From Actinomycetes bacterium (GTDB lineage Bacteria; Actinomycetota; Acidimicrobiia; Acidimicrobiales; JABEUL01), in contig JAJZNL010000007.1 of assembly GCA_021852345.1 (NCBI GenBank), forward strand, positions 1-33,525: a stretch of DNA of 33,525 nucleotides, given 5' to 3'. Shown here piece after piece: positions 26,599 through 33,525 of the stretch (positions are counted from its first letter, which is position 1; each line of letters begins with the position of its first letter). The notes beneath the pieces are model-generated. The model did not search any database. It was given only the letters and a program-made list of their open reading frames with translations, and was not told the DNA's origin. A program made the position numbers and the translations under genes.

Positions 26599-27636
26599 CT
26601 ATGAACTTACAAAGTTGTTCAACTGTTGCAAAAATGCAGTTGGATTTTGAAGCATTATCGAATGTCCGTAGCCCGTCATGACTACTTTGTTTGCATTTAG
26701 CAGCCCAGAGACTAGTAAGTTTGAGTCTTGCTCCGGCATAATTGTGTCTTTGTCACCCACCAGAATCAAGCATTTAGCTTTAATGGTTGGTAACTTATTT
26801 AAGAATTGACTTGTTTGGTCAAATACCTGTTGGGCTTGAAATTGTCTATTAAGCGTAGCATTTGGTATTGGTTCAATGGGGAGTAAATTTGTCGGCGCCA
26901 TATATGCATTTAAGGCAGTTTGAGCTGAAGCCGGAAACATTAATTGGATTTTTTGCGTATAGGTGCTTGACGTGCCGAAAAGCGTTTGAAGTTCAGGTAC
27001 GGGTATCTGATAGGAAGACGGCGATCCTGGAGATGTTCCTGCCAAAACAAGATATTTAAACAGATTAGGAGATGATTCTGCCATTGAAATTGCTACTTGA
27101 CCCCCAAAACCGGCTCCCACCAATATTGGGCTTTTAATATTTAAGTCAGACAGGAGTGTTGAAATTTTTGTCGCAATCCAGCCGATCGTCATAGGTGTGG
27201 ATAGATTGTCTGTGCTGTATCCCACGCCCGGAAAGTCGATGACGGTAACTTTGTAACTGGCCGAAAGGTCTGAAAGCAGCGAAATACCCCATGAATCCAT
27301 CGATTGTCCGGCGTCATTGAGCAGTATTAAATCTGGACCGCTTCCAAATTGTCGATATGCTATAAAAGTAGAACCGATCTGAATCCTATTAGCACTGCCT
27401 ACAAATGATCCGTTTGAGGCAGGTGAAGAGTTCGATATTTGTGCAATGGCGATGGTTGTCGTAGTGGTTGGCGATACGGCCGTGGAATCTGACGAAGTCG
27501 ATTCGATTTTCTTAACCGCTGATGTTTGGGTTGTTTTTGCAAAAGCTCCTGAAGCCACAAGACCCATTACCGCAATAGAGACAATTAATAACCATAGTGT
27601 TTTTTTTAAGAGATGTCGGTTTTTAAAAAATTTCAT
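26599..27636 (-). CDS. Exported alpha/beta-hydrolase-fold protein lacking the nucleophile serine
   Basis: The 345-residue protein has an N-terminal signal or anchor (about residues 13-33, LWLLIVSIAVMGLVASGAFA), a Ser/Thr-rich linker to about residue 80, then a complete alpha/beta-hydrolase fold. The FRQ-type strand (IAYRQFGSGPDLILLNDAG), DFPGVGYS, and the elbow LVGAGFGGQ (172-180) are visible. In the GxSxG elbow position 176 is Gly (codon GGT) instead of Ser. The acid Asp297 (VGDKD) and His325 (GYGHS) remain. The oxyanion turn is NDAG rather than HG. It is probably a non-catalytic binding or scaffolding member, or a pseudoenzyme; it is otherwise intact. Convergent with the MFS gene. Confidence 0.8.
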   Translation of the reverse strand: MKFFKNRHLLKKTLWLLIVSIAVMGLVASGAFAKTTQTSAVKKIESTSSDSTAVSPTTTTTIAIAQISNSSPASNGSFVGSANRIQIGSTFIAYRQFGSGPDLILLNDAGQSMDSWGISLLSDLSASYKVTVIDFPGVGYSTDNLSTPMTIGWIATKISTLLSDLNIKSPILVGAGFGGQVAISMAESSPNLFKYLVLAGTSPGSPSSYQIPVPELQTLFGTSSTYTQKIQLMFPASAQTALNAYMAPTNLLPIEPIPNATLNRQFQAQQVFDQTSQFLNKLPTIKAKCLILVGDKDTIMPEQDSNLLVSGLLNANKVVMTGYGHSIMLQNPTAFLQQLNNFVSS

Positions 27637-27692
27637 TTTAACACAGTGTCTAAAACATCCAGCAGGTAGAGTTAAGGTGAGTTAGTTGTCGG

Positions 27693-27732
27693 CCAATTGT
27701 TATAGTGTTGTACCAATTGTTATAGTGTTGTA
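27693..27732 (+). repeat. Two tandem copies of a 20-bp sequence containing a -10-like box
   Basis: CCAATTGTTATAGTGTTGTA is present twice, end to end, 57 bases upstream of the hydrolase start. Each copy includes TATAGT. The first copy's TTGTTA lies 18 bases before the second TATAGT, so the duplication itself builds a promoter-like arrangement pointing to the plus strand. Confidence 0.85.
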
Positions 27733-27866
27733 ATTGTGAGTTTCTAAATCAGTCCTTAAATAACCCTATTGATAAATTTTAACTGTAATTTGCGCTACTG
27801 TTTTTGCAGAGTACTAAGTTTTAATTATTTGGAATCAGAAATGTAGTTCCAGGAAATAAAATTTTT

Positions 27867-27891
27867 ATGATTATTGTGTATGATTATTGTG
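27867..27891 (+). repeat. Short tandem repeat ATGATTATTGTG x2
   Basis: Two copies of ATGATTATTGTG separated by one T, at 27867-27878 and 27880-27891, in the same intergenic region as the 20-bp repeat. Confidence 0.8.
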
Positions 27892-27965
27892 ACAGTGCAT
27901 TTAAAATCGCATATTTAAAACAGGTAACTAATTTGTTCAGTAACTGTTTCTGGCTCATCCTAAGA

Positions 27966-27971
27966 TACAAT
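27966..27971 (+). promoter_or_regulatory. Putative -10 element of the MTB12-like gene
   Basis: TACAAT followed by TATC, 32 bases before the ATG at 28004, identical over ten bases to the putative -10 of fmdB. The -35 region (CTGTTT, 16-base spacing) is weak. Confidence 0.35.
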
Positions 27972-28003
27972 TATCTGAAAAATTTTTACGAAGGAGAAGA
28001 AAA

Positions 28004-28525
28004 ATGACTCTGAATTTATGGAAAAGGCTGTTGGCTTTGTTTACGGCTGCCATCATATTGGCTGCGTGTTCGTCGGGTAGGTCAAATTCACAATCCGCAT
28101 CTACTTTGTCCACCAGCACTTTACCCAAGCCTTCAATTTCTATTTCTGAGATTAGAAATGCTTACATTACGCTTTTTGATCTGTCAAATTCGGCAATAAC
28201 ACCGAAGGTAAAAGTTACCCAGGATGGGACCCAGTTACAGGCGGCAATGAAGACTGCTTTCGGTTCTTCATTGTCAAAAGCAGCCGGTAGCGCAACTGTA
28301 GTTTCCGTATCTTTGGAATCCAAGCAAGCTTGTTTGATCGCAGATGTAACTTATCCATGCGCTGAAGTTACATACAACCTTCTGACTCCAACTGGAAGTC
28401 CGATTTTTACGACACCCTCTACGGGGTATGCAGTCTATTCGGGCCAAAAGTGGCTAGTTGCCAAAAATACCGTATGTAGCCTACTGACTTTGGCAAACAA
28501 TAATAAGGCTCCAAAAGGCTGTTAA
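28004..28525 (+). CDS. MTB12-like (low-molecular-weight antigen) lipoprotein
   Basis: The 173-residue protein has a lipoprotein signal with lipobox ILAAC (Cys22) and a Ser/Thr-rich linker, then one compact domain. The domain order, QLQAAMKTAFG, TVVSVSLESKQACLIADVTY, YAVYSGQKWLVAKNTVCSLL and a terminal KGC, follows the MTB12/Cfp2 family of mycobacterial secreted antigens, thought to have an NTF2-like fold. Function in the family is poorly known. AAGGAG eight bases before the ATG supports the start. It converges with the aftD-like gene. Confidence 0.7.
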   Translation: MTLNLWKRLLALFTAAIILAACSSGRSNSQSASTLSTSTLPKPSISISEIRNAYITLFDLSNSAITPKVKVTQDGTQLQAAMKTAFGSSLSKAAGSATVVSVSLESKQACLIADVTYPCAEVTYNLLTPTGSPIFTTPSTGYAVYSGQKWLVAKNTVCSLLTLANNNKAPKGC

Positions 28526-28539
28526 TCTTTTATAGGTGA

Positions 28540-28568
28540 TGTGTTGACCGATATCATAATCGAACACA
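28540..28568. terminator. Possible hairpin between convergent genes
   Basis: TGTGTT (28540-28545) pairs with AACACA (28563-28568), with inner CGAT/ATCG pairing. It sits between two convergent genes, but no T-run follows, so function as a terminator is doubtful. Confidence 0.25.
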
Positions 28569-28687
28569 CCGTTTGGTCGTATAGAGATGACTTTTCACAT
28601 CAATAAAAGGTAAAAACGTAATTGATTAGTTGTTGAATTTCAATAGAAGTGAGAATAGATAGTACTGCTTATCGTTGTTGACCGTCC

Positions 28688-31600
28688 TCATACGGAATTT
28701 TTAGGCAGACGTCTTTTTCTGACAAATTCAATCAAACACTGCATTGCAAGCATAACAATGGCGATATAGATCAAATGAGATTGTTTGGCAAATGTAGCAG
28801 GCCAGAATACACCGGGGGCATAGTTATGAGTGTTTTGCTGAGCGACAATGGAAAGTCCTGCATAGCCTGCTAAGAATACGGGACCTAGTGATCCTATTAG
28901 CCTTAAATATTTAATCTGAGTTAAGACAAATAAAATTATCGCTAATACCATCCCGTCATAATTGTTTAATAGTGCGCTTGAGCCTAAGTAGAACAAAACG
29001 CTAACTATGATACTAAAAGTTAAGTTTGCTCTCGGATCGTTGCTCTTAATCGGGTTAGAAAATCTCGGCAGCAAGTCAACAAGGCTGCCGTTTGAATTTG
29101 TGGCTGAATTTCCTAACGTGCCAAGTTTTTTTCTGTATTTGATTAACAATAATATGATTCCGAGAATGCATAGTACAAGAATGCCGAACGAAAGATATAA
29201 TGCAAAATTAATAAGATTCTGAGGTTCGTAATAGAGAGAGATGTCGTAGGTTTTTTTGCCGGCGGGAGGTTTAATCAACCAACCGTTTGAGTATGCGTCA
29301 ATAAGTGAACTTGAATTTGGAATAAGACTGTTTTGAGCGCCCGGCGAAGTTATTTGTGCTTTCCAACCCGAATTATAATTCTCCCCTAATACCAACCAAA
29401 CCGGCTTTCCGTTTGTTGTGACCTTGAGATTGATATTTGTATCAGATTGACTCAAAATTTTCATTGTGGCCTTAGGGTTTGGAGTTGCCGCCGGAGGTAT
29501 AAATCCGCTATTCTGTGACGTTAATATCGCATTGTTGCTTGGACGCGGTGAATCAAAGACTAATTGGTCAATATTTATTCCTGCTTTTTGTCCCGCGGCT
29601 GTTTCTACAATATGATTTCCGGGCTGGAGTAATATTCCAGATGAGTCGGGGCCACAGCCTATGATCTGAAGATACTTTCCTTGTAAGGCATTGGCTACTG
29701 TGCCAATTACTTTAAGCCAAATTGGCCGGCCGTCAATGGTTGCTAAATTGTTTTGACAAGTTCCCGGAAGGTTCGTAGAGATGTTTATTGGAGGTATCAG
29801 GTTTGTATTTGCCGAAACATTGAAATTAGCCGAAATTAATTGCGAGGATGTTTGAGTAATCCCTGGGGCGTATTGTAATTTGTAGCTATTGATGGCAATG
29901 GGTAGAGTCTCGTAAGCTGGCCCAAAATCGTAGGTGCCTTCTGTAGGGTTAATCGCTTGTACGCTTAGCCGTACGTTGCGACCAGATATTGGGGGAAATT
30001 TTAATAAAACAGTGTCGGTTTTGGTGGTGGAATTTACAGACAAATTGCTCGGCAATGGTATGCTGCGGCTTCCACGTTCCGTGTAGATTGTTACGTAGGT
30101 CGGAATGCTGTGATGACCGTCTGCATAGAAACTTAGATAAACTTGGTCAAAAGTTACCGTTGCAGGGTTATTCACTTGCAACCATGCCCCAAGTTGGTTA
30201 TTTAAACCGGTAGCCGTCTGCCAAGCAGAATTTATTGTGTTGCCTTGAGATGCAATACCGTAGGCATTATCGTCTCCGGCCAATCTGCTTGAAGACTCGA
30301 AAACGGGTGCCGAAGACGTCGTAGACGATGTTCCGGTAATCAAAGATTCAATCTTCCGATCTGAAATTTGAGTAGAAAATGTGGCGTCACCTGATATCTT
30401 AAAAGTTCTTTTAGTCGGTAGATTCAAATATCGAGAAATATTAATTTCCGGGGATGTCCGCTCAGCGAGTGAGCCCACCATTGATCTTGCGAATATATAC
30501 ACGAGCCTGTAGTTTGACGTTAATTTACCGAGATTGGAAATTAAGTCAGTCGGAGGCCTGATAATTTCCCTGGCGGTTATATTATTTACATTTATCTGCG
30601 AAAAACCTACAGGCAGTACCGTAAAGCCCAAAGGACTATATGTTTGTAAGATTGTAATTTGCATGGAATCGAACGAGGTTGTCGGGAACTCGATTTTTTG
30701 GCCCGGTTTCTGTCTGGAACTTTGGTTCAAAGTTGTGGTGAAACTGCGCGTTGTCTTGCCGTTGTTCTTCAAAGTTACTCTAATTTGTGTAATCCACATG
30801 CTCTGAGAATCGTTAAGCGCTTGAGCCAACACAACGTTGTTTGAATTTACGGGTGAAAGAAATTTGACTTTAATCCATGAACCAATTGGGCTATTAAAAG
30901 GTGTGGTCGTCCATGCGGTTCCGTAACTTCCGTCAAAGGCGTTATACGGCTTTGATTGCGGATTGAACTCAAATACATTATTTGAAACTGAAGCAGAAAT
31001 GGACTTGACTCCTTGGTCAACGGCAACAGTTTGCATCGTGGAAGTAGTTTTAGGGAAGATATTAAAATAGGATAGATTTTGAGAAGTAGAAACGTTGTTT
31101 TGGCTCGTCGTTTCTATCTCGCTTGACTGATCTATAAAGCTAGTCCAATCCTTTAACTGCTTCCTATTGGTGTCGGTCACGACCAATGTGGCATTTTTTG
31201 TCAGTAATGATTTAAGTTTGCTCGGGTTTTTTGCGTAACTGCCTGAATAGTACAGTGTTGGGTTGCCGCCCAAAAGTCCGGAATTTGCCGCTTCTAATAC
31301 ACCGAGTCCGTCACCGTCGATGATTACCGGTGAGGAAGGTGACTCTAACCTTACTATCGGCCTTGAGTTTTTTACCGGGTAATCTATCAACGGGGGCAAT
31401 TTTGCAGGCGACGTTTCCGGTACTGACAGTGTTTGGTTGGTGTAATAAGGCAGTCCATATGGCGGAAAATTTGATTGAGGTATGCCAAAGCTGATTGGTT
31501 TTTCCAGACCTTTGGGTAGCGGGTTTAGCATCGTGTTTATGTTAATCGGCGGCGGAATTTGATACAGCGAATACATTTCGTCGTTTGTAATGAGCATGTC

Positions 31601-33208
31601 GCCCGCGCTCATTAGTCTGAGCATAGCCGAAAGTCCGGCAGGGTTCAGGTCCGAGCGCTGAAAACTGTTGTCTAAATTGTCAAGCAGATTAACTCCGTAC
31701 GTTGAGCCCATGGCAACTTGGTGGCGTTCAACGGTAGGCCTCGTTGTAAGTCCTGCAAGCAAAGAGTCATTCGTGCTTCCAAAAGTGTAAGAATCAAAAT
31801 TTTGTCCGGGTTCTTGAATTACACGCGTATTGGTTCGATTTGATGACAGATATTTGCTTGCTTGTAGCCAATAGGTAGGAATGTCTTTACGGGCCATGTT
31901 TATATTTACAGTTGAACCGTTGAATAACCCCGGCAGGTTAAAAATGGCAAGTAGAAGCAGTAGTAAAGCGACAAATTTTTCAATTTTACGAAACCGAAAG
32001 TTAATCGCCGATACCATTGCACCGATTAGGATTGCCGAACCTAATACAAATACGGGGGTTGCTCGAGTTGAGGAGCGAAGCGCCAGACCAAGTTCTGAAC
32101 TTTGAAGTAATTCATAAAATTTGGCTCCAAAATAAGTTTTGTTTGTAATCGGATAAATTCCTACGCTTATGACAAACCCGAAAAGCATTAACCCGACACT
32201 TAAAGTCTTATAACGCCACTTAATCAGGCCGAAACTAAGAAGCGCAACCGCCGGCAGCAAAAATGAAATCATAAGTAGCCAATGTTGCGTTTGATATCTA
32301 ACCGAAGCAGGGATTACGAAGCCGTAACTGCTAACGCTGTAAAAATACCAATAACCTATTCCTCTAAAAATCTCCGCCGGAGTTGAAGTAGAGCTTATGG
32401 CAGTGAGGCTTTCGGTGGTTTTAAGTACATTTAAACCGTACTTACTCTCAACTGTCAATGCTTCAATCCAATAAAGCGAAACCATTAACGAAAGGAATAA
32501 AAATTGAAACGATACTGATATCACTCGCCTTATCGTTGTTTCTTTGTAGATTAAGAAAAATATTAATAAAATGACGGGACCCACTGCCACATATCCAAAT
32601 GATGTTGCGTTTATAGTACTGCTCAGTGCAACCGTAATTGCAAAAGCCAATGAATAGATATTTTTTCTGGTCTGTAGTGCTTTTGCGGTAAATGCCATCA
32701 TCCACCCCAGTGCGGCAACTGGCAGCAACAAGGCTGATATATGGTCTATGTATTGGAGCATGTATGGCGAAAGCATATAAACGGTTCCAGCGACAGTCGC
32801 CCCTGTCGTAGTAAGCTTTAAGGTTTTGCAAAAGTAAAACGCACCAGTCCCGGCCAAGAAAAAGATCGTTGCTGACCAAAGTCGCTGTGCAATCCAAACG
32901 GGTACATGCAGAAATGAAAAGAAAGAATACCATTCGCCCATTGGTAAGAGATAACCGATATTTTGATGGGTTACCGTCCCCATGTCAACTTTTGACGACC
33001 AAATTGAAGCAACCTGATTTAAATATCCGCTAGGGTTAAGATACAGGTACTGTTTGGTATCAACTGAAATTACTCCGGGCTTAGTTAAAAGCAGCGGAAT
33101 ATAAGTTAATGCCGCCATAAATAGAAGTGGCAGCAAATTTTGGGATGCAATAAATCTTTCTGCAAATTTTAAAATTTTGCGTGTTTTTATTATAATATGT
33201 GAGGTCAA
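28688..33208 (-). CDS. aftD: AftD-like alpha-(1->3)-arabinofuranosyltransferase
   Basis: The 1506-residue protein is a giant GT-C glycosyltransferase. AftD adds alpha-1,3-linked arabinofuranose branches from decaprenyl-phosphoarabinose in cell-envelope arabinan. The N-terminal third is multi-spanning, with the GT-C catalytic Asp50 in VISVDTKQYLYLNP and the AftD-typical GTVTHQNIGYLLPMG (about 77-91). The middle is extracytoplasmic and has two discoidin/F5-8C-like carbohydrate-binding modules (AFDGSYGTAWTTTPF near 765; NTINSAWQTATGLNNQLGAW near 990). NYNSGWKAQI precedes a C-terminal membrane bundle (about 1360-1490). Slightly longer than mycobacterial AftD. The first codon is TTG at 33206-33208 with no clear ribosome-binding site, so the start is tentative. 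It suggests an arabinan-containing envelope or a related glycan. Confidence 0.88.
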   Translation of the reverse strand: MTSHIIIKTRKILKFAERFIASQNLLPLLFMAALTYIPLLLTKPGVISVDTKQYLYLNPSGYLNQVASIWSSKVDMGTVTHQNIGYLLPMGEWYSFFSFLHVPVWIAQRLWSATIFFLAGTGAFYFCKTLKLTTTGATVAGTVYMLSPYMLQYIDHISALLLPVAALGWMMAFTAKALQTRKNIYSLAFAITVALSSTINATSFGYVAVGPVILLIFFLIYKETTIRRVISVSFQFLFLSLMVSLYWIEALTVESKYGLNVLKTTESLTAISSTSTPAEIFRGIGYWYFYSVSSYGFVIPASVRYQTQHWLLMISFLLPAVALLSFGLIKWRYKTLSVGLMLFGFVISVGIYPITNKTYFGAKFYELLQSSELGLALRSSTRATPVFVLGSAILIGAMVSAINFRFRKIEKFVALLLLLLAIFNLPGLFNGSTVNINMARKDIPTYWLQASKYLSSNRTNTRVIQEPGQNFDSYTFGSTNDSLLAGLTTRPTVERHQVAMGSTYGVNLLDNLDNSFQRSDLNPAGLSAMLRLMSAGDMLITNDEMYSLYQIPPPININTMLNPLPKGLEKPISFGIPQSNFPPYGLPYYTNQTLSVPETSPAKLPPLIDYPVKNSRPIVRLESPSSPVIIDGDGLGVLEAANSGLLGGNPTLYYSGSYAKNPSKLKSLLTKNATLVVTDTNRKQLKDWTSFIDQSSEIETTSQNNVSTSQNLSYFNIFPKTTSTMQTVAVDQGVKSISASVSNNVFEFNPQSKPYNAFDGSYGTAWTTTPFNSPIGSWIKVKFLSPVNSNNVVLAQALNDSQSMWITQIRVTLKNNGKTTRSFTTTLNQSSRQKPGQKIEFPTTSFDSMQITILQTYSPLGFTVLPVGFSQINVNNITAREIIRPPTDLISNLGKLTSNYRLVYIFARSMVGSLAERTSPEINISRYLNLPTKRTFKISGDATFSTQISDRKIESLITGTSSTTSSAPVFESSSRLAGDDNAYGIASQGNTINSAWQTATGLNNQLGAWLQVNNPATVTFDQVYLSFYADGHHSIPTYVTIYTERGSRSIPLPSNLSVNSTTKTDTVLLKFPPISGRNVRLSVQAINPTEGTYDFGPAYETLPIAINSYKLQYAPGITQTSSQLISANFNVSANTNLIPPINISTNLPGTCQNNLATIDGRPIWLKVIGTVANALQGKYLQIIGCGPDSSGILLQPGNHIVETAAGQKAGINIDQLVFDSPRPSNNAILTSQNSGFIPPAATPNPKATMKILSQSDTNINLKVTTNGKPVWLVLGENYNSGWKAQITSPGAQNSLIPNSSSLIDAYSNGWLIKPPAGKKTYDISLYYEPQNLINFALYLSFGILVLCILGIILLLIKYRKKLGTLGNSATNSNGSLVDLLPRFSNPIKSNDPRANLTFSIIVSVLFYLGSSALLNNYDGMVLAIILFVLTQIKYLRLIGSLGPVFLAGYAGLSIVAQQNTHNYAPGVFWPATFAKQSHLIYIAIVMLAMQCLIEFVRKRRLPKNSV

Positions 33209-33233
33209 ATTTACTTCGATTTTTAACGAACGT

Positions 33234-33245
33234 AGTAACGTTACT
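33234..33245. promoter_or_regulatory. Perfect 12-base palindrome upstream of aftD
   Basis: AGTAACGTTACT lies 26 bases upstream of the proposed start, within the likely promoter region, and could be a dimeric repressor site. No regulator is identified. Confidence 0.3.
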
Positions 33246-33414
33246 TAAGAACATCTAAAAAGTTTTGGTCATATCTAAGCCTACAGCAGCGGAGTTAAAT
33301 TTTAATATCAAGTTATATCGATATGGCAGCCAACGTAATGACTAATTTTAAGTCAAAACAGAAAAATCAATTATTTCAATAATTACATTTTAATAATCTT
33401 CCTGAATTCAACTT

Positions 33415-33525
33415 CCAAGTGCAACTTGATTGGTTAATATAAGTGAGCTGGATAAATTTCTAGCACTTATACAAACCCAGAAAGGATTAACTTGAAAAAT
33501 TATCATCAGCTCACTAACGAACAAC
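33415..33525 (+). mobile_element. Left end of an IS30-family element (terminal repeat and transposase start)
   Basis: CCAAGTGCAA at 33415 matches the left terminus of the remnant at 16031. Seventy-seven bases later, at 33492, a TTG start preceded by AGAAAGGA opens MKNYHQLTNEQ, the standard IS30 transposase beginning, and continues out of the window. The leader shares CAGAAAGGAT with the other copy. The visible part is intact, so this may be a complete element. Confidence 0.85.

Noticed and set aside
32463..32933. A 156-residue minus-strand frame inside the arabinofuranosyltransferase gene
   Set aside because: It is an alternative frame of the continuous, recognisable AftD membrane domain and has no independent support.
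1..33525. Reassigned amber codon across the genome
   Set aside because: moaC and galU end naturally at TAG at their expected family lengths, so TAG is a normal stop here.
1..33525. A 33-kb compound transposon bounded by IS30 copies
   Set aside because: The interval contains core genes (tRNA-Ala, moaC, galU, whiB, trpD, aftD), so independent insertions are more likely than a mobile unit.

Overview
The window looks like low-GC, AT-rich chromosomal DNA from an actinobacterium. Lineage markers are a WhiB regulator, an AftD-type arabinofuranosyltransferase, an MTB12-like lipoprotein, and the neighbourhood fmdB / galU / moaC / GlpR-SepX-like membrane protein / tRNA-Ala, which resembles the Rv0991c-Rv0996 region of Mycobacterium tuberculosis. 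The fused LivHM permease, several large type-I periplasmic-binding-like proteins and the low GC would fit an Acidimicrobiia-like lineage, but that placement is inference.

Layout. (a) 1-3.55 kb is accessory: the right end of an IS30-family element, a decayed lipoprotein gene truncated by it, a membrane-anchored six-repeat kelch protein with a DUF4232-like tail, and a broken IS3-family transposase. (b) 3.77-10.8 kb is core: tRNA-Ala(CGC), a GlpR/SepX-like membrane protein, moaC and galU (all minus strand), then fmdB, whiB, and a translationally coupled acyl-CoA dehydrogenase-trpD pair (plus strand). (c) 11.26-12.9 kb is a membrane-anchored ligand-binding protein. (d) 12.97-17.1 kb is a graveyard of insertion sequences (IS1182, IS1634-like, IS30, ISL3-like, IS256 and a solitary IS1182 end). 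It surrounds a two-gene secreted-protein locus that is itself decaying (one apparent frameshift, one in-frame amber codon). (e) 17.2-28.5 kb is an envelope and uptake region: a beta-helix lipoprotein, a DMT-type carrier, a branched-chain-amino-acid-type ABC importer (LivK lipoprotein, fused LivHM, LivG, LivF), an MFS carrier, a secreted alpha/beta-hydrolase-fold protein without the catalytic serine, and an MTB12-like lipoprotein. (f) 28.7-33.2 kb is a giant AftD-like arabinofuranosyltransferase. The window closes with the left end of another IS30-family element.

How the genes work together. LivK-HM-G-F forms one complete importer. GalU (UDP-glucose supply) and AftD (arabinan assembly) both serve the envelope. 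MoaC belongs to molybdenum cofactor synthesis, but moeA/glp, rimJ and 5-formyl-THF cyclo-ligase are missing from positions they occupy in relatives. I found no CRISPR array, rRNA, or clear defence or phage module. The most unusual items are the serine-less hydrolase, the GlpR-like protein without an adjacent Glp/MoeA, the kelch gene with near-identical DNA repeats, and the amber-interrupted secreted proteins.
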